Below are positions 28,681 through 38,343 of a DNA stretch of 64,000 bases, piece after piece. A program made the position numbers and the translations under genes. The DNA is taken from contig CP102260.1 of NCBI GenBank assembly GCA_025146925.1, positions 15,001 through 79,000 on the forward strand, written 5' to 3'. The stretch is from [Bacteroides] pectinophilus. Lineage in GTDB: Bacteria > Bacillota > Clostridia > Lachnospirales > Lachnospiraceae. The notes under the pieces were generated by a model. The model ran no database searches, had not been told where the DNA came from, and saw only the letters and a program-made list of their open reading frames with translations. Numbering within the stretch: position 1 is the first letter of the stretch; each line of letters opens with the position of its first letter.

Positions 28681-29700
28681 ATGAAGATTATTGTAACTGG
28701 TGGAGCCGGATTTATTGGTGGTAATTTTGTTCATTATATGTTAAAGGAGCATCCTGAATATCAGATTATATGTCTTGACAAGCTGACATATGCAGGTAAT
28801 ATGGAGACACTTGAGCCTGTTATGGACAACCCTAACTTTACATTTGTGAAGGCTGATATTGCGGACAGAGATGCGGTATATGCACTTTTTGAGAAGGAGA
28901 AGCCGGATGTAGTCGTTAACTTTGCGGCAGAAAGCCATGTTGACCGTTCAATCACTGACCCGGGAATATTCCTTCAGACTAATATTATCGGAACAGGCGT
29001 GCTTCTTGATGCATGTCGTATCTACGGAATTAAGAGATATCATCAGGTATCAACGGATGAGGTATATGGAGATCTTCCTCTTGACAGGCCGGATCTGTTC
29101 TTTACAGAAGAGACTCCGCTTCATACATCAAGTCCTTATTCAGCATCTAAGGCAAGTGCGGATCTGCTTGTAATGGCATATCACAGAACGTATGGACTGC
29201 CTACTACGATTTCAAGATGCTCTAACAATTACGGACCATACCATTTTCCGGAGAAGCTTATACCTCTTATGATTGCCAACGCACTTAACGATAAGCCACT
29301 TCCGGTATATGGCAAGGGTGAGAATGTAAGAGACTGGCTGTATGTTGAGGATCACTGCCGTGCAATAGATATGATTATTCACAAGGGACGCGTAGGAGAA
29401 GTATACAACATTGGCGGTCATAACGAGAGAACTAATCTTCAGGTTGTTAAGACTGTACTTAAGGAGCTTGGCAAGAGCGAAGACCTTATAACATATGTAA
29501 CAGACAGACCGGGACATGACAGACGTTATGCAATCGACCCTGCAAAGATTCATGCAGAACTTGGCTGGGAGCCGCTTACACTGTTTGATGAAGGCATCAA
29601 GAAGACAGTTAAGTGGTATCTTGAGAACCGCGAGTGGTGGGAGCATATCATCAGCGGTGATTATCAGCAGTATTATGAGAAGATGTATAAGAACAGATAA
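28681..29700 (+). CDS. rmlB: dTDP-glucose 4,6-dehydratase (RmlB)
   Basis: A 339-aa extended short-chain dehydrogenase converting dTDP-glucose to the 4-keto-6-deoxy sugar. The NAD-binding '[10 protein letters not shown]' opens the protein, 'STDEVYGDL' and the catalytic Y-x-x-x-K in '[11 protein letters not shown]' follow, and '[11 protein letters not shown]' lies near the end. A weak GAGAGGA site precedes the start. Confidence 0.96.
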   Translation: MKIIVTGGAGFIGGNFVHYMLKEHPEYQIICLDKLTYAGNMETLEPVMDNPNFTFVKADIADRDAVYALFEKEKPDVVVNFAAESHVDRSITDPGIFLQTNIIGTGVLLDACRIYGIKRYHQVSTDEVYGDLPLDRPDLFFTEETPLHTSSPYSASKASADLLVMAYHRTYGLPTTISRCSNNYGPYHFPEKLIPLMIANALNDKPLPVYGKGENVRDWLYVEDHCRAIDMIIHKGRVGEVYNIGGHNERTNLQVVKTVLKELGKSEDLITYVTDRPGHDRRYAIDPAKIHAELGWEPLTLFDEGIKKTVKWYLENREWWEHIISGDYQQYYEKMYKNR

Positions 29701-29709
29701 GGAGCTGCT

Positions 29710-30567
29710 ATGAAGGTATTGGTAACAGGTGCTGACGGACAGCTGGGACATGATCTTGTAATAGAGCTTGAGAAGAGAGGTCATACAGCTATTCCGACAG
29801 ACAGGAATGAGATGGACATTACAGATGCAGAGGTGGTTGAGCGTGTTATCACGGATGCTGCGCCTGATGCAGTGATTCATTGCGCAGCATATACGGCAGT
29901 TGATAAGGCTGAAGAAGATGTTGAAGTGTGCAGAAACATTAACGCACAGGGAACACGCAACATTGCAGCAAGCTGCGACAGACTTGGCTGTAAGATGATG
30001 TATATAAGCACGGATTATGTATTTGACGGCGAGGGTACAAGACCGTGGGAGCCTGACGATGAAGTTACAACTCCGCTTAACGTATATGGTGAGACTAAGT
30101 ATGAAGGAGAGCAGGCTGTAAGGGAGCTTGTTGAAAAGTTCTTTATTGTAAGAATTGCATGGGTATTCGGAGTCAACGGCAATAATTTTGTCAAGACAAT
30201 GTTAAGGCTTGGAAAGCAGAATGGGGCGGTTAAGGTTGTTGATGACCAGATAGGTTCACCAACCTATACACCGGATCTTTCGGTACTTCTGTGCGACATG
30301 ATTGAGAGTGACAGATACGGAACATACCATGCAACCAACGAAGGGCTTTGCAGCTGGTATGAATTTGCATGTGAGATATTCAGGGCAGCAGGCATGAATG
30401 ATGTTAAGGTTACGCCTGTAAGTTCAGGTGAATTCCCGGTTAAGGCAAAGAGACCTCATAACAGCAGACTGAACAAGGATAAGCTTACAGCTAACGGATT
30501 CAACAGATTGCCTGCATGGCAGGATGCGGTTGCAAGATATGTAAAGATTCTTGAGTCACAGGAATAG
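29710..30567 (+). CDS. rmlD: dTDP-4-dehydrorhamnose reductase (RmlD)
   Basis: A 285-aa reductase for the last step to dTDP-L-rhamnose. It has 'GADGQLGHDL' for cofactor binding, 'YISTDYVFDG' and the catalytic 'YGETKYEGE'. It starts 9 nt after rmlB. The gene order A-B-D-C differs from the common B-D-A-C but the set is complete. Confidence 0.95.
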   Translation: MKVLVTGADGQLGHDLVIELEKRGHTAIPTDRNEMDITDAEVVERVITDAAPDAVIHCAAYTAVDKAEEDVEVCRNINAQGTRNIAASCDRLGCKMMYISTDYVFDGEGTRPWEPDDEVTTPLNVYGETKYEGEQAVRELVEKFFIVRIAWVFGVNGNNFVKTMLRLGKQNGAVKVVDDQIGSPTYTPDLSVLLCDMIESDRYGTYHATNEGLCSWYEFACEIFRAAGMNDVKVTPVSSGEFPVKAKRPHNSRLNKDKLTANGFNRLPAWQDAVARYVKILESQE

Positions 30568-30611
30568 AACAATATATATAATTAGCATATTGATTCATAA
30601 AAGGAGATATA

Positions 30612-31163
30612 ATGGGTAAAATTAAAGTTACAACATGCGGAATAGAAGGTCTTAAGGTTATTGAGCCGGCAGTGTTCGGTGATAACCGCGGATATTTTAT
30701 GGAGACATATAATTACAATGATTTTGCAGAGGCAGGAATTGACTGTAAGTTCGTTCAGGATAACCAGTCAGCATCTAAGAAGGGCGTATTGCGCGGACTG
30801 CATTTTCAGATTAATTATCCGCAGGACAAGCTTGTAAGAGTTGTAAATGGCGAGGTATTTGATGTAGCGGTAGATATCAGAAAGGGTTCTCCGACATATG
30901 GACAGTGGTTTGGTGTTGTTCTGTCAGCTGAGAATAAGAAGCAGTTCTTTATTCCGAAGGATTTTGCCCATGGGTTCCTTGTATTATCAGATTATGCAGA
31001 ATTCTGTTATAAGGTAACGGATTTTTACCATCCTAACGATGAGGGCGGAATTATATGGGATGATAAGGATATAGGAATTGAGTGGCCTGTTCCTGAAGGA
31101 ATGGAACTGATATTCTCAGAGAAGGATACTAAGTGGCCGGGTATCAAATCACTTAACAGATAA
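30612..31163 (+). CDS. rmlC: dTDP-4-dehydrorhamnose 3,5-epimerase (RmlC)
   Basis: A 183-aa cupin epimerase acting between RmlB and RmlD. Active-site blocks 'GVLRGLHFQ', 'VRVVNGEVFDVAVDIR' and 'DFAHGFLVL' are intact. It has the normal family length and an AAAGGAG site before ATG 30612. Confidence 0.95.
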   Translation: MGKIKVTTCGIEGLKVIEPAVFGDNRGYFMETYNYNDFAEAGIDCKFVQDNQSASKKGVLRGLHFQINYPQDKLVRVVNGEVFDVAVDIRKGSPTYGQWFGVVLSAENKKQFFIPKDFAHGFLVLSDYAEFCYKVTDFYHPNDEGGIIWDDKDIGIEWPVPEGMELIFSEKDTKWPGIKSLNR

Positions 31164-31185
31164 TTGTGAAGAATTGGAGTAGGCA

Positions 31186-32277
31186 GTGAAGATAGCAATA
31201 GATGCAAGGTCGATGGGCAGCAGACCCAGCGGCGTGGGGATGTATCTTTTTGATTTTTTAAAACAACTGATACAGTATGATGAATTGGAATTTGTCCTCT
31301 TATCGGATGTGGCGACAAGTGAATATATAAAGTATTTTCAGGAAAAAGGAATAGAGGTGAGAACGTCTGACCGGCACGTATACAAGAGCGCAGGGGTGTA
31401 TGCGTATTTTGCATTTATTAAGAAGCAGCTGGAAGACATTAAGCCGGATGTATTCTGGGAAGTTAATTCGCTTATTCCGGTGAATCTTAAAGGCTCGTTC
31501 AGGACAATGATAACAATACATGACATGTTCCCGATAACACATGTAAAGTATTTCGGAAGAGTGTACAGTATTTACTTCAGGCACAGCCTTTCAAAGACCC
31601 TTAAGAATACAGACATGATTCTCTATAATTCGCATCAGACGAAGCTTACAACAGAGGCAATATTCCCTGAAGCGAAGAATATTAAGAATGAGACGGCGTA
31701 TATTATCACGAATCCGCTCACAAAGGAATATGAGAACACAGATGACGGGTATTTTCTGTATATAGGCAATATGGAGAAACGCAAGGGGGTTGACATACTC
31801 CTTAACGGATACAGGGAATACCGTTACCGCAAAGGAACAAAGAAGCTTGTTGTGGCAGGCAAGATGCTTGAAGATGATATTGAGCAGCTTCTGCATGAGG
31901 TTCAGGCTGAATGTGGCGGTGTCGAATATCTTGATTATGTCACGGATGATAAGAAGCACGAATTATATGCACACTGTTCATGCTTTTTATTCCCATCAAG
32001 GGCTGAGGGCTTTGGAATGCCTATACTTGAGGCTATGAAGCATGGTAAGCCTGTTATTACCGGTGACCTCGATATTTATAAGGAGATTGCCGGCGACTGT
32101 CTCAATACATTTGAGATGCAGGGATTCAACAAGGTTAATTTCCAGATTGACAGTTTCGTTAAGAAAATGTTTGATTATAATACACAGATAGATGAAAAGG
32201 CATATCGGGATGCTATTAACAAATATTCTCCGGAACATCTTGGAGGCATTGTAAGAAAGTTTATTGAGGACAACTAA
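31186..32277 (+). CDS. Glycosyltransferase family 4 (GT-B fold)
   Basis: A 363-aa cytoplasmic glycosyltransferase. The C-terminal half has the GT4 nucleotide-sugar segment: 'YIGNMEKRKGVDILL' and 'FPSRAEGFGMPILEAMKHGKPVI', the E-x7-E pattern of retaining GT4 enzymes. The position right after rmlC suggests a rhamnosyl- or mannosyl-type transfer, but donor and linkage are unknown. The start is GTG 31186, with GGAG 6 nt upstream. The stop overlaps the next start (TAATG). Confidence 0.88.
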   Translation: MKIAIDARSMGSRPSGVGMYLFDFLKQLIQYDELEFVLLSDVATSEYIKYFQEKGIEVRTSDRHVYKSAGVYAYFAFIKKQLEDIKPDVFWEVNSLIPVNLKGSFRTMITIHDMFPITHVKYFGRVYSIYFRHSLSKTLKNTDMILYNSHQTKLTTEAIFPEAKNIKNETAYIITNPLTKEYENTDDGYFLYIGNMEKRKGVDILLNGYREYRYRKGTKKLVVAGKMLEDDIEQLLHEVQAECGGVEYLDYVTDDKKHELYAHCSCFLFPSRAEGFGMPILEAMKHGKPVITGDLDIYKEIAGDCLNTFEMQGFNKVNFQIDSFVKKMFDYNTQIDEKAYRDAINKYSPEHLGGIVRKFIEDN

Positions 32278-33542
32278 TGGGACTATCCAAATTAGCGCTG
32301 GACACAGCAGAAAAGTTAAGGCCGGTTCTTCTGAAAATTGTTCCGCAGAGTGTGCTGAGCTCTGTCAAAGAATCAATAGTAAGACGTAATACGGACAGGT
32401 TAAAGAATGCCAATATAATACCGTATGACAGAACATACCGGGAAGGGATTAATCTTATCGGTAATATCCGCGCAGAGACCGGGCTGGGACAGAGTACAAG
32501 ACTGATTGCCGATATACTTGAGGCAAGCGGAGAGGAATATGTACTGCATGATTTCTTCGTGCCGCCGGGACCAAGCATGAATGACCATACGCATGATGAT
32601 AAGATAACGGATGAATTACCGTATGATATCAACATTTTTCATATTAATGCAAGTGAATTCACTCTTGCATTCATGAATATGGGACAGAATGTGTGGGATC
32701 ACAGGTATAATATAGCTTACTGGCTGTGGGAACTTGAAGAATTTCCGGAAGAATGGCTTGGATGCATAGATCTTGTTGACGAGATATGGACACCGGCCGA
32801 TTTTATTACCAATACACTCAAAAAGTATACGGATAAGCCGGTAATGACTCTTCCGTACTGCGTTGAAGCACCAGTGTCAGAAGAATTTGACAGGGCATAC
32901 TTCGGCCTGCCGGATGATAAGTTTCTGTTCCTTATGATGTTCGCAAGCGGAAGCATAATGGAGCGCAAGAATCCTGACAGTGTATTTGAAGCGTATAAGA
33001 GGGCGTTCGGAACCGATAATGACAATGTTGGAATCGTTGTCAAGATTAACGAATATTCAGATGAGGATATAACTTATGTAAGAAAGGCTCTTTCGGGATA
33101 CAGGAATGTGTATATCCTTTCAGATACACTTACAAAAGTACAGGTTAACAGTCTTATCAAAGCGGTCGATGTGTTTGTGTCGCTTCACAGGGCAGAAGGC
33201 TTCGGACTTGTACTTGCAGAGGCGATGCTCAACGGCACGCCTACAATTGCAACCAACTGGTCTGCCAACACAGAATTCGCATGTTCCGAAGCAGCTTGCA
33301 TGGTAGGCTATAAGATGATTGAGATAGAAAAAGACATTCCTCCGTACAAGAAGGGATACCACTGGGCTGACGCTGATGTTGATGAGGCGGCAGGCTTCAT
33401 GGAACGTCTATATAGCGACAGGGATTTTTATGACAGCATAGCAGAGAATGGTGCCCGTTATGTCAGAGAATCGCTGAATATGGAGCGTTCTACAAAGATA
33501 GTGAAGGAGAGGGTGGAAAACATCCGCAGGAAGTTATGTTAA
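32277..33542 (+). CDS. Glycosyltransferase family 4
   Basis: A 421-aa glycosyltransferase with an N-terminal part containing 'AETGLGQSTRLIADIL' and a C-terminal GT4 segment 'SLHRAEGFGLVLAEAMLNGTPTIATNWSAN'. The 'GYHWADADVDEAA' tail is common in transferases of ABC-exported glycans. The overlap with the upstream gene (1 bp) and with wzm (7 bp) marks a single operon. Confidence 0.88.
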   Translation: MGLSKLALDTAEKLRPVLLKIVPQSVLSSVKESIVRRNTDRLKNANIIPYDRTYREGINLIGNIRAETGLGQSTRLIADILEASGEEYVLHDFFVPPGPSMNDHTHDDKITDELPYDINIFHINASEFTLAFMNMGQNVWDHRYNIAYWLWELEEFPEEWLGCIDLVDEIWTPADFITNTLKKYTDKPVMTLPYCVEAPVSEEFDRAYFGLPDDKFLFLMMFASGSIMERKNPDSVFEAYKRAFGTDNDNVGIVVKINEYSDEDITYVRKALSGYRNVYILSDTLTKVQVNSLIKAVDVFVSLHRAEGFGLVLAEAMLNGTPTIATNWSANTEFACSEAACMVGYKMIEIEKDIPPYKKGYHWADADVDEAAGFMERLYSDRDFYDSIAENGARYVRESLNMERSTKIVKERVENIRRKLC

Positions 33543-34315
33543 AAGAATTTAAAGAAATCTATGCTTACAGGCAGATGATATTCAGCCTGGTAAAAAAGGA
33601 TTTGAGAGGACGTTATAAAGGTTCTGTGCTTGGATTCATGTGGACATTTGTCAATCCGCTGCTCCAGCTGTGTGTATACACGCTTGTATTCTCGATAATC
33701 ATGAGACAGGATATAGAGAAATATTATCTTTTCCTGTTTGTTGCGCTTATACCGTGGATGTTTTTCTCTGCGGCACTTACAAGTGGTTCAATAAGTATTC
33801 TGAATCAGAAGGATATGGTTAAAAAGATATACTTCCCAAGAGAGGTAATGCCGATAGCAGATACGACAAGTAACTTCGTGAATATGCTGTTCTGTTTTAT
33901 AGTTATATTTGCAGTGCTTCTTGTATCAGGATGGGGAATAAGCCTCTATGCGTGTCTTGCACTGCCTGTGATAATGGTAGTTGAATATATAATATGTCTT
34001 GGAATAGCACTGCTTACGTCAGCGCTTACAGTCTATTTCAGGGATCTGCAGTACATACTCGGGATTATTGCAATGGCATGGCAGTATATTACTCCGGTAA
34101 TGTACTCATCAGAACGTGTGCCGGAAGAGCTTCTTCCCCTTTGGAATCTTAACCCTATGACACCTGTAATTGAAGCATACCGTTCGGTGCTTTATTATAA
34201 GACATTTCCTGAACTTGACACTCTTCTCTCAGCATTTGTTCTGGGAGTTATAGTACTGGTTCTTGGTATCTTTGTATTTAACAGGCTCGAGAAGGGCTTT
34301 GCGGAGGAATTTTAA
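33536..34315 (+). CDS. wzm: Polysaccharide ABC exporter permease, first copy (Wzm)
   Basis: A 259-aa ABC-2 type membrane protein with six predicted helices. The N-terminal amphipathic segment 'RQMIFSLVKKDLRGRYKGSVLGFMW' split by the first helix, and 'YFRDLQYILGI' are typical of O-antigen and teichoic acid exporters. It pairs with the ATPase encoded 3 nt downstream to move an undecaprenyl-linked glycan across the membrane. Confidence 0.93.
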   Translation: MLKEFKEIYAYRQMIFSLVKKDLRGRYKGSVLGFMWTFVNPLLQLCVYTLVFSIIMRQDIEKYYLFLFVALIPWMFFSAALTSGSISILNQKDMVKKIYFPREVMPIADTTSNFVNMLFCFIVIFAVLLVSGWGISLYACLALPVIMVVEYIICLGIALLTSALTVYFRDLQYILGIIAMAWQYITPVMYSSERVPEELLPLWNLNPMTPVIEAYRSVLYYKTFPELDTLLSAFVLGVIVLVLGIFVFNRLEKGFAEEF

Positions 34316-34318
34316 GCA

Positions 34319-35581
34319 ATGATGGATAGTAATAATGCAATTGAAGTAAGGAATGTGTCAAAGCATTTTAAGGTCTATTATGACAAGGGAAGCCAGCTCA
34401 AGGAGCGTGTGCTTTTCCGCAAACGTAATGCCTATGAGAACAGGGTTGTTCTTGATAATATTTCATTTTCAATTAAAAAAGGTGAGGCAGTCGGTCTTGT
34501 TGGTAAGAATGGCTGTGGTAAGAGTACAACGCTTAAGCTTCTTACGAAGATAATTTATCCTAATTCGGGAACAATAGAGATGTGCGGAAGAGTATCAAGC
34601 CTTATCGAGCTTGGGGCAGGCTTCCACCCTGATATGAGCGGCAGGGAGAATATCTATACTAATGCTGCGATATTTGGACTTACCAAGAAAGAGATAGATG
34701 AAAGACTTAATGATATTATTGCATTTTCAGAGCTGGAACAGTTTATAGATAATCCGGTGCGTACATATTCATCGGGTATGTATATGAGACTTGCATTTTC
34801 GGTAGCAATTAATGTTAATGCTGATATTCTGCTTATTGATGAGATTCTTGCAGTCGGCGATGCGAATTTTCAGGCCAAATGTTTTAATAAGTTAAGAGAG
34901 ATTAAAGCTGAAGGAACAACGATTGTTATTGTGTCGCATTCTCTCGGACAGATAGAACAGATATGTGACCGTTCAATCTGGATTAAGAATGGAAAGATTC
35001 AGATGGAAGGTTCACCTAAGGATGTGCATCTTGAGTATCTCGATTACATGAATACAGAACGTATGGAGATGGCCGAGAAGGAACGCGCCCGTCAGGAGGC
35101 CGAGGAACAGGCTAATCCGGAGAAGGCAGACGGGAAGGAAGCAGCCAAAAAGAAGAAACGTTACGGTTCAATGGACTGTATGTTCACAAAGATTAATATT
35201 CTTGATGCTGACGGTAATCCTCAGAAGACTTTCAGGACAGGTGAGGAGATGGTTCTTGACCTTCATTATGAATGCAAGAAGAAGGTTACGGATGCCGTAT
35301 TCGGCTTTGGTATATTCAGAAGTGACGGACTGTGGTGCTACGGCACTAATACAAGGATAGACCACAAGGATAATTTTGATATAGAGCGTGATGGAAGTTA
35401 CAGAGTTGACCTTAAGGAGCTCATGCTTATTCCTGCCGAGTACTGGGTTGATGTAACGATAGAATACGGCGAGGGTAATCCGGTTGATTATTATAAAGAG
35501 GCCCTGAGATTTGAAGTAGTTTCCAAGGTGTCTGACGTAGGTGTTCTCAGAATACCGCATGAATGGACGCTGAATATATAG
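34319..35581 (+). CDS. wzt: Polysaccharide ABC exporter ATPase with C-terminal glycan-binding domain, first copy (Wzt)
   Basis: A 420-aa ATPase. Walker A is GKNGCGKST (62-70), the signature is 'YSSGM', and Walker B is 'DILLIDEILAVGD'. After a Lys/Glu/Ala-rich linker (about 250-285) comes a beta-sandwich domain (290-420) like the Wzt C-terminal domain that reads the capped end of the chain. Two ATGs in a row (34319, 34322) could start it; GGAGG lies 13 nt upstream. Confidence 0.92.
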   Translation: MMDSNNAIEVRNVSKHFKVYYDKGSQLKERVLFRKRNAYENRVVLDNISFSIKKGEAVGLVGKNGCGKSTTLKLLTKIIYPNSGTIEMCGRVSSLIELGAGFHPDMSGRENIYTNAAIFGLTKKEIDERLNDIIAFSELEQFIDNPVRTYSSGMYMRLAFSVAINVNADILLIDEILAVGDANFQAKCFNKLREIKAEGTTIVIVSHSLGQIEQICDRSIWIKNGKIQMEGSPKDVHLEYLDYMNTERMEMAEKERARQEAEEQANPEKADGKEAAKKKKRYGSMDCMFTKINILDADGNPQKTFRTGEEMVLDLHYECKKKVTDAVFGFGIFRSDGLWCYGTNTRIDHKDNFDIERDGSYRVDLKELMLIPAEYWVDVTIEYGEGNPVDYYKEALRFEVVSKVSDVGVLRIPHEWTLNI

Positions 35582-35594
35582 GAGGATGCAGGTA

Positions 35595-36041
35595 ATGGAG
35601 AACATTAATATCGAGGATATCATGGCTGAAATCCGTGAGGATATACGTAATAAAGGCTATAAGGACGATGAGATCCAGTTCAGTGACATAATACTTTCAT
35701 CTGTAGCAACACCTTATAATATGCAGGCATACAAGGAAGAGCTTGAGAAGATGGCAGGCGACAGAATGGTGCTTTCATATAGGGATATTGCATCAGACCG
35801 TCCGGGAATCGGACCTGTAGTCACATTCTTTAAGAAAATCTTTAGAAGAATGACTGCATTTTATGTTGAGCCTATCGTTGATGACCAGAATAAGTTCAAT
35901 GAAGAAGCAACCAATCTCTTTGCTCAGGCACTTAACAAATTCGCAGAAGACGATGAGAGAATATCTGAACTTGAGAGAGAGCTTTATGATTGTAAGAAGC
36001 GCTGTATGGCATTGGAAGAAATGTTAAAGGAGAAAAAATAG
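35595..36041 (+). CDS. Small coiled-coil protein of the polysaccharide locus, function unknown
   Basis: A 148-aa protein. The first 20 residues ('INIEDIMAEIREDIRNKGY') resemble an N-terminal helix seen in proteins next to O-antigen exporters. The middle has a basic amphipathic stretch (about 70-85, 'FFKKIFRRM') that could touch a membrane. The last 45 residues are heptad-like and charged, likely a coiled coil. No enzyme motif is visible. Coming right after wzt, it might help set chain length or hold glycosyltransferases together, by analogy with the coiled coil of WbdD; this is inference. ATG 35595 fits the AGGAGG at 35580-35585 better than ATG 35586. Confidence 0.6.
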   Translation: MENINIEDIMAEIREDIRNKGYKDDEIQFSDIILSSVATPYNMQAYKEELEKMAGDRMVLSYRDIASDRPGIGPVVTFFKKIFRRMTAFYVEPIVDDQNKFNEEATNLFAQALNKFAEDDERISELERELYDCKKRCMALEEMLKEKK

Positions 36042-36044
36042 TCA

Positions 36045-37121
36045 GTGGTCGTATATCAGCTTTTGGCAACAATTTCATTCGGTGATGCGGTAAGTAATGA
36101 TACGCTTGCATTGCAGGAAATCATTAAAAAGATGGGGTATAAAACTGCAATTTTCGCTGAGAATATCGATTCGAGAATACCGAAAGGTACAGCGAAGAAT
36201 TACTCCAAGCTTGGAAGAGTCGATAAGAATGATATAATAATATATCATCTTTCGACCGGAAGTAAGATAAGCCGTGATTTTGATAAGTTCAAATGCCGCA
36301 AGATAATAATATATCACAATATAACACCTCCGGATTATTTTAAGGATTACAATGACGGCTCATACCGTATCTGCAAGAAAGGGTATGAAGAGGTGAAGTC
36401 GCTTGCGGATAAGACAGATTACTGCATTGCAGTTTCTGAATATAACAAGCAGAATCTTCGTGAGATGGGATTTACATGTCCGATAGATGTGCTTCCGATT
36501 CTCATACCTTTTGAAGATTACGATAAGAAACCTAATGAAGAGGTCATCAGAAAGTATTCGGACGATGGCTGGGTTAATGTGCTTTTTACGGGAAGAATTG
36601 CACCTAATAAGAAGCAGGAGGATGTAATAAGGGCGTTTGCTTACTACAAAAAATATTACAATCCAAAGTCAAGACTGTTTCTTGTGGGTTCGTCAGGAGG
36701 AATGGAACGTTATCACAGAAGGCTGATAAGTTATATTAATGCACTTGGCGTAAGAGATGTAATATTCCCCGGACATATAAAGTTTGATGAGATACTTGCC
36801 TACTACAGAGTAGCGGACGTATTCCTCTGCCAGAGCGAGCATGAGGGATTCTGTGTACCGCTTGTGGAGGCCATGAAGTTCGCAGTTCCGATAGTTGCTT
36901 ATGACAGCTCTGCAATAGCAGGCACACTTGGCGGCAGCGGAATACTTATGAAAGAGAAGAATCCTGTACTTACGGCAGGAGTTATAGACAGAGTTGTTAA
37001 GGATGAAGAACTTCGTAACAGCATAATTGCGGGCGAGAAGAAGAGACTTGAAGATTTTGATAATGAAAAAATAGCCGGCAGATTCGAGAAACTGCTTGCT
37101 GATTTTATTGCTAAGAGGTAG
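36045..37121 (+). CDS. Glycosyltransferase family 4
   Basis: A 358-aa GT-B enzyme. Key C-terminal parts are 'FTGRIAPNKKQEDVIRAF', 'GHIKFDEILAYYRVADVFLCQSE' and 'HEGFCVPLVEAMKFAVPIV' (E-x7-E). The N-terminal half carries 'YHNITPPDYF', common in GT4 enzymes of rhamnan and mannan loci. The start is GTG 36045, with AAAGGAG 12 nt upstream. Confidence 0.88.
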   Translation: MVVYQLLATISFGDAVSNDTLALQEIIKKMGYKTAIFAENIDSRIPKGTAKNYSKLGRVDKNDIIIYHLSTGSKISRDFDKFKCRKIIIYHNITPPDYFKDYNDGSYRICKKGYEEVKSLADKTDYCIAVSEYNKQNLREMGFTCPIDVLPILIPFEDYDKKPNEEVIRKYSDDGWVNVLFTGRIAPNKKQEDVIRAFAYYKKYYNPKSRLFLVGSSGGMERYHRRLISYINALGVRDVIFPGHIKFDEILAYYRVADVFLCQSEHEGFCVPLVEAMKFAVPIVAYDSSAIAGTLGGSGILMKEKNPVLTAGVIDRVVKDEELRNSIIAGEKKRLEDFDNEKIAGRFEKLLADFIAKR

Positions 37122-37125
37122 AACA

Positions 37126-38340
37126 ATGGAGACAGTGTCACAAAAACGTAAAATTGCGCTTGTGGTGCAAAGATACGGGCTTGAAGTCAATGGTGGTGCA
37201 GAGATGCTTGCAAGAACTATGGCAGAGCATCTGAAAGACAGATATGATATCGAGGTCCTTACAAGTAAGGCTGTTGATTATGTAACGTGGAAAGATGAGT
37301 ACACGGCAGATGAAGAAGTAATCAATGGAATAAAGGTTCGCAGATTTGGTGTAACTCAGCCGCGTAATCCTAAAAAGTTTGATGCATTTTCCGGTAAGGT
37401 AATCGGAAGACCGCATTCAATGGAGGATGAGGAGCAGTGGTTCGACCTGCAGGGACCGCTTGTTTCGGGACTGATAGATTATATAAGAGACCACGCAGAT
37501 GACTATGATGCATTTGTGTTTATGACATATCTTTATTATACGACGGTTAAGGGACTTCCGCTTGTTAAGGATAAGGCGGTTCTTATATCGACAGCGCATG
37601 ATGAGCCTCCTATATATCTTCAGACATTTGAAAAGCTGTTCCTTATGCCGAAGGGGATGTTCTATCTTACATTTGAAGAAAAAAAGTTTGTTGAAAGAAA
37701 GTTCGGCAACGGACATATAATTAATAATGACGGCTACGGCGGCTCAGGAGTCGAGATTCCGGGCGAGGTGGATAAGACAAGGCTTAAGAGGGAAAAAGGC
37801 GTTGAACACTATATGCTTTATGCCGGAAGAATAGATGAAGCCAAGGGATGTAAGGAGTTATTTGAATTCTTCAGAAGGTATAAGAAGAACAATCCGTCAG
37901 ACCTTAAGCTTGTTATGATTGGTAAGCCGGCTATGCCTATTCCGAAAGATGATGACATAATGGCACTCGGATTTGTAAGCGAGCAGGAAAAGTATGATTA
38001 CATGGCAGGAGCAGATTTCCTTATAATGTCGTCACCATTTGAGAGCCTTTCGATTGTTGTACTTGAGTCAATGACACTTAACAGACCGGTCCTCTGCAAC
38101 GGAAGATGCGATGTCCTTAAGGGACATTGTGTTAGAAGCAATGGTGGTCTGTATTACAAGGATTATTATGAATTTGAAGGCTGTGTCAACTATCTTCTCA
38201 GTCATCCCGATATTGCAGATGGCATGGGACGTAACGGACATGAATATGTTGAGCAGAACTTCAGGTGGGATAAGATTTGTGACCGATTTGAGGATGTTGT
38301 TGAGCGCGTGTGCGCTTCCGGTTCAGGTGAACAGAGGTAG
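37126..38340 (+). CDS. Glycosyltransferase family 4
   Basis: A 404-aa GT-B enzyme beginning with 'VVQRYGLEVNGGAEMLART', the acceptor-side opening typical of this subgroup. The donor side shows 'YAGRIDEAKGCKELFEFF', then 'SSPFESLSIVVLESMTLNRPVL' in place of the usual EGFG. It is closely related in design to the next gene; the pair probably arose by duplication. ATG 37126 has AGAGG 7 nt upstream. Confidence 0.88.
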   Translation: METVSQKRKIALVVQRYGLEVNGGAEMLARTMAEHLKDRYDIEVLTSKAVDYVTWKDEYTADEEVINGIKVRRFGVTQPRNPKKFDAFSGKVIGRPHSMEDEEQWFDLQGPLVSGLIDYIRDHADDYDAFVFMTYLYYTTVKGLPLVKDKAVLISTAHDEPPIYLQTFEKLFLMPKGMFYLTFEEKKFVERKFGNGHIINNDGYGGSGVEIPGEVDKTRLKREKGVEHYMLYAGRIDEAKGCKELFEFFRRYKKNNPSDLKLVMIGKPAMPIPKDDDIMALGFVSEQEKYDYMAGADFLIMSSPFESLSIVVLESMTLNRPVLCNGRCDVLKGHCVRSNGGLYYKDYYEFEGCVNYLLSHPDIADGMGRNGHEYVEQNFRWDKICDRFEDVVERVCASGSGEQR

Positions 38341-38343
38341 GAT

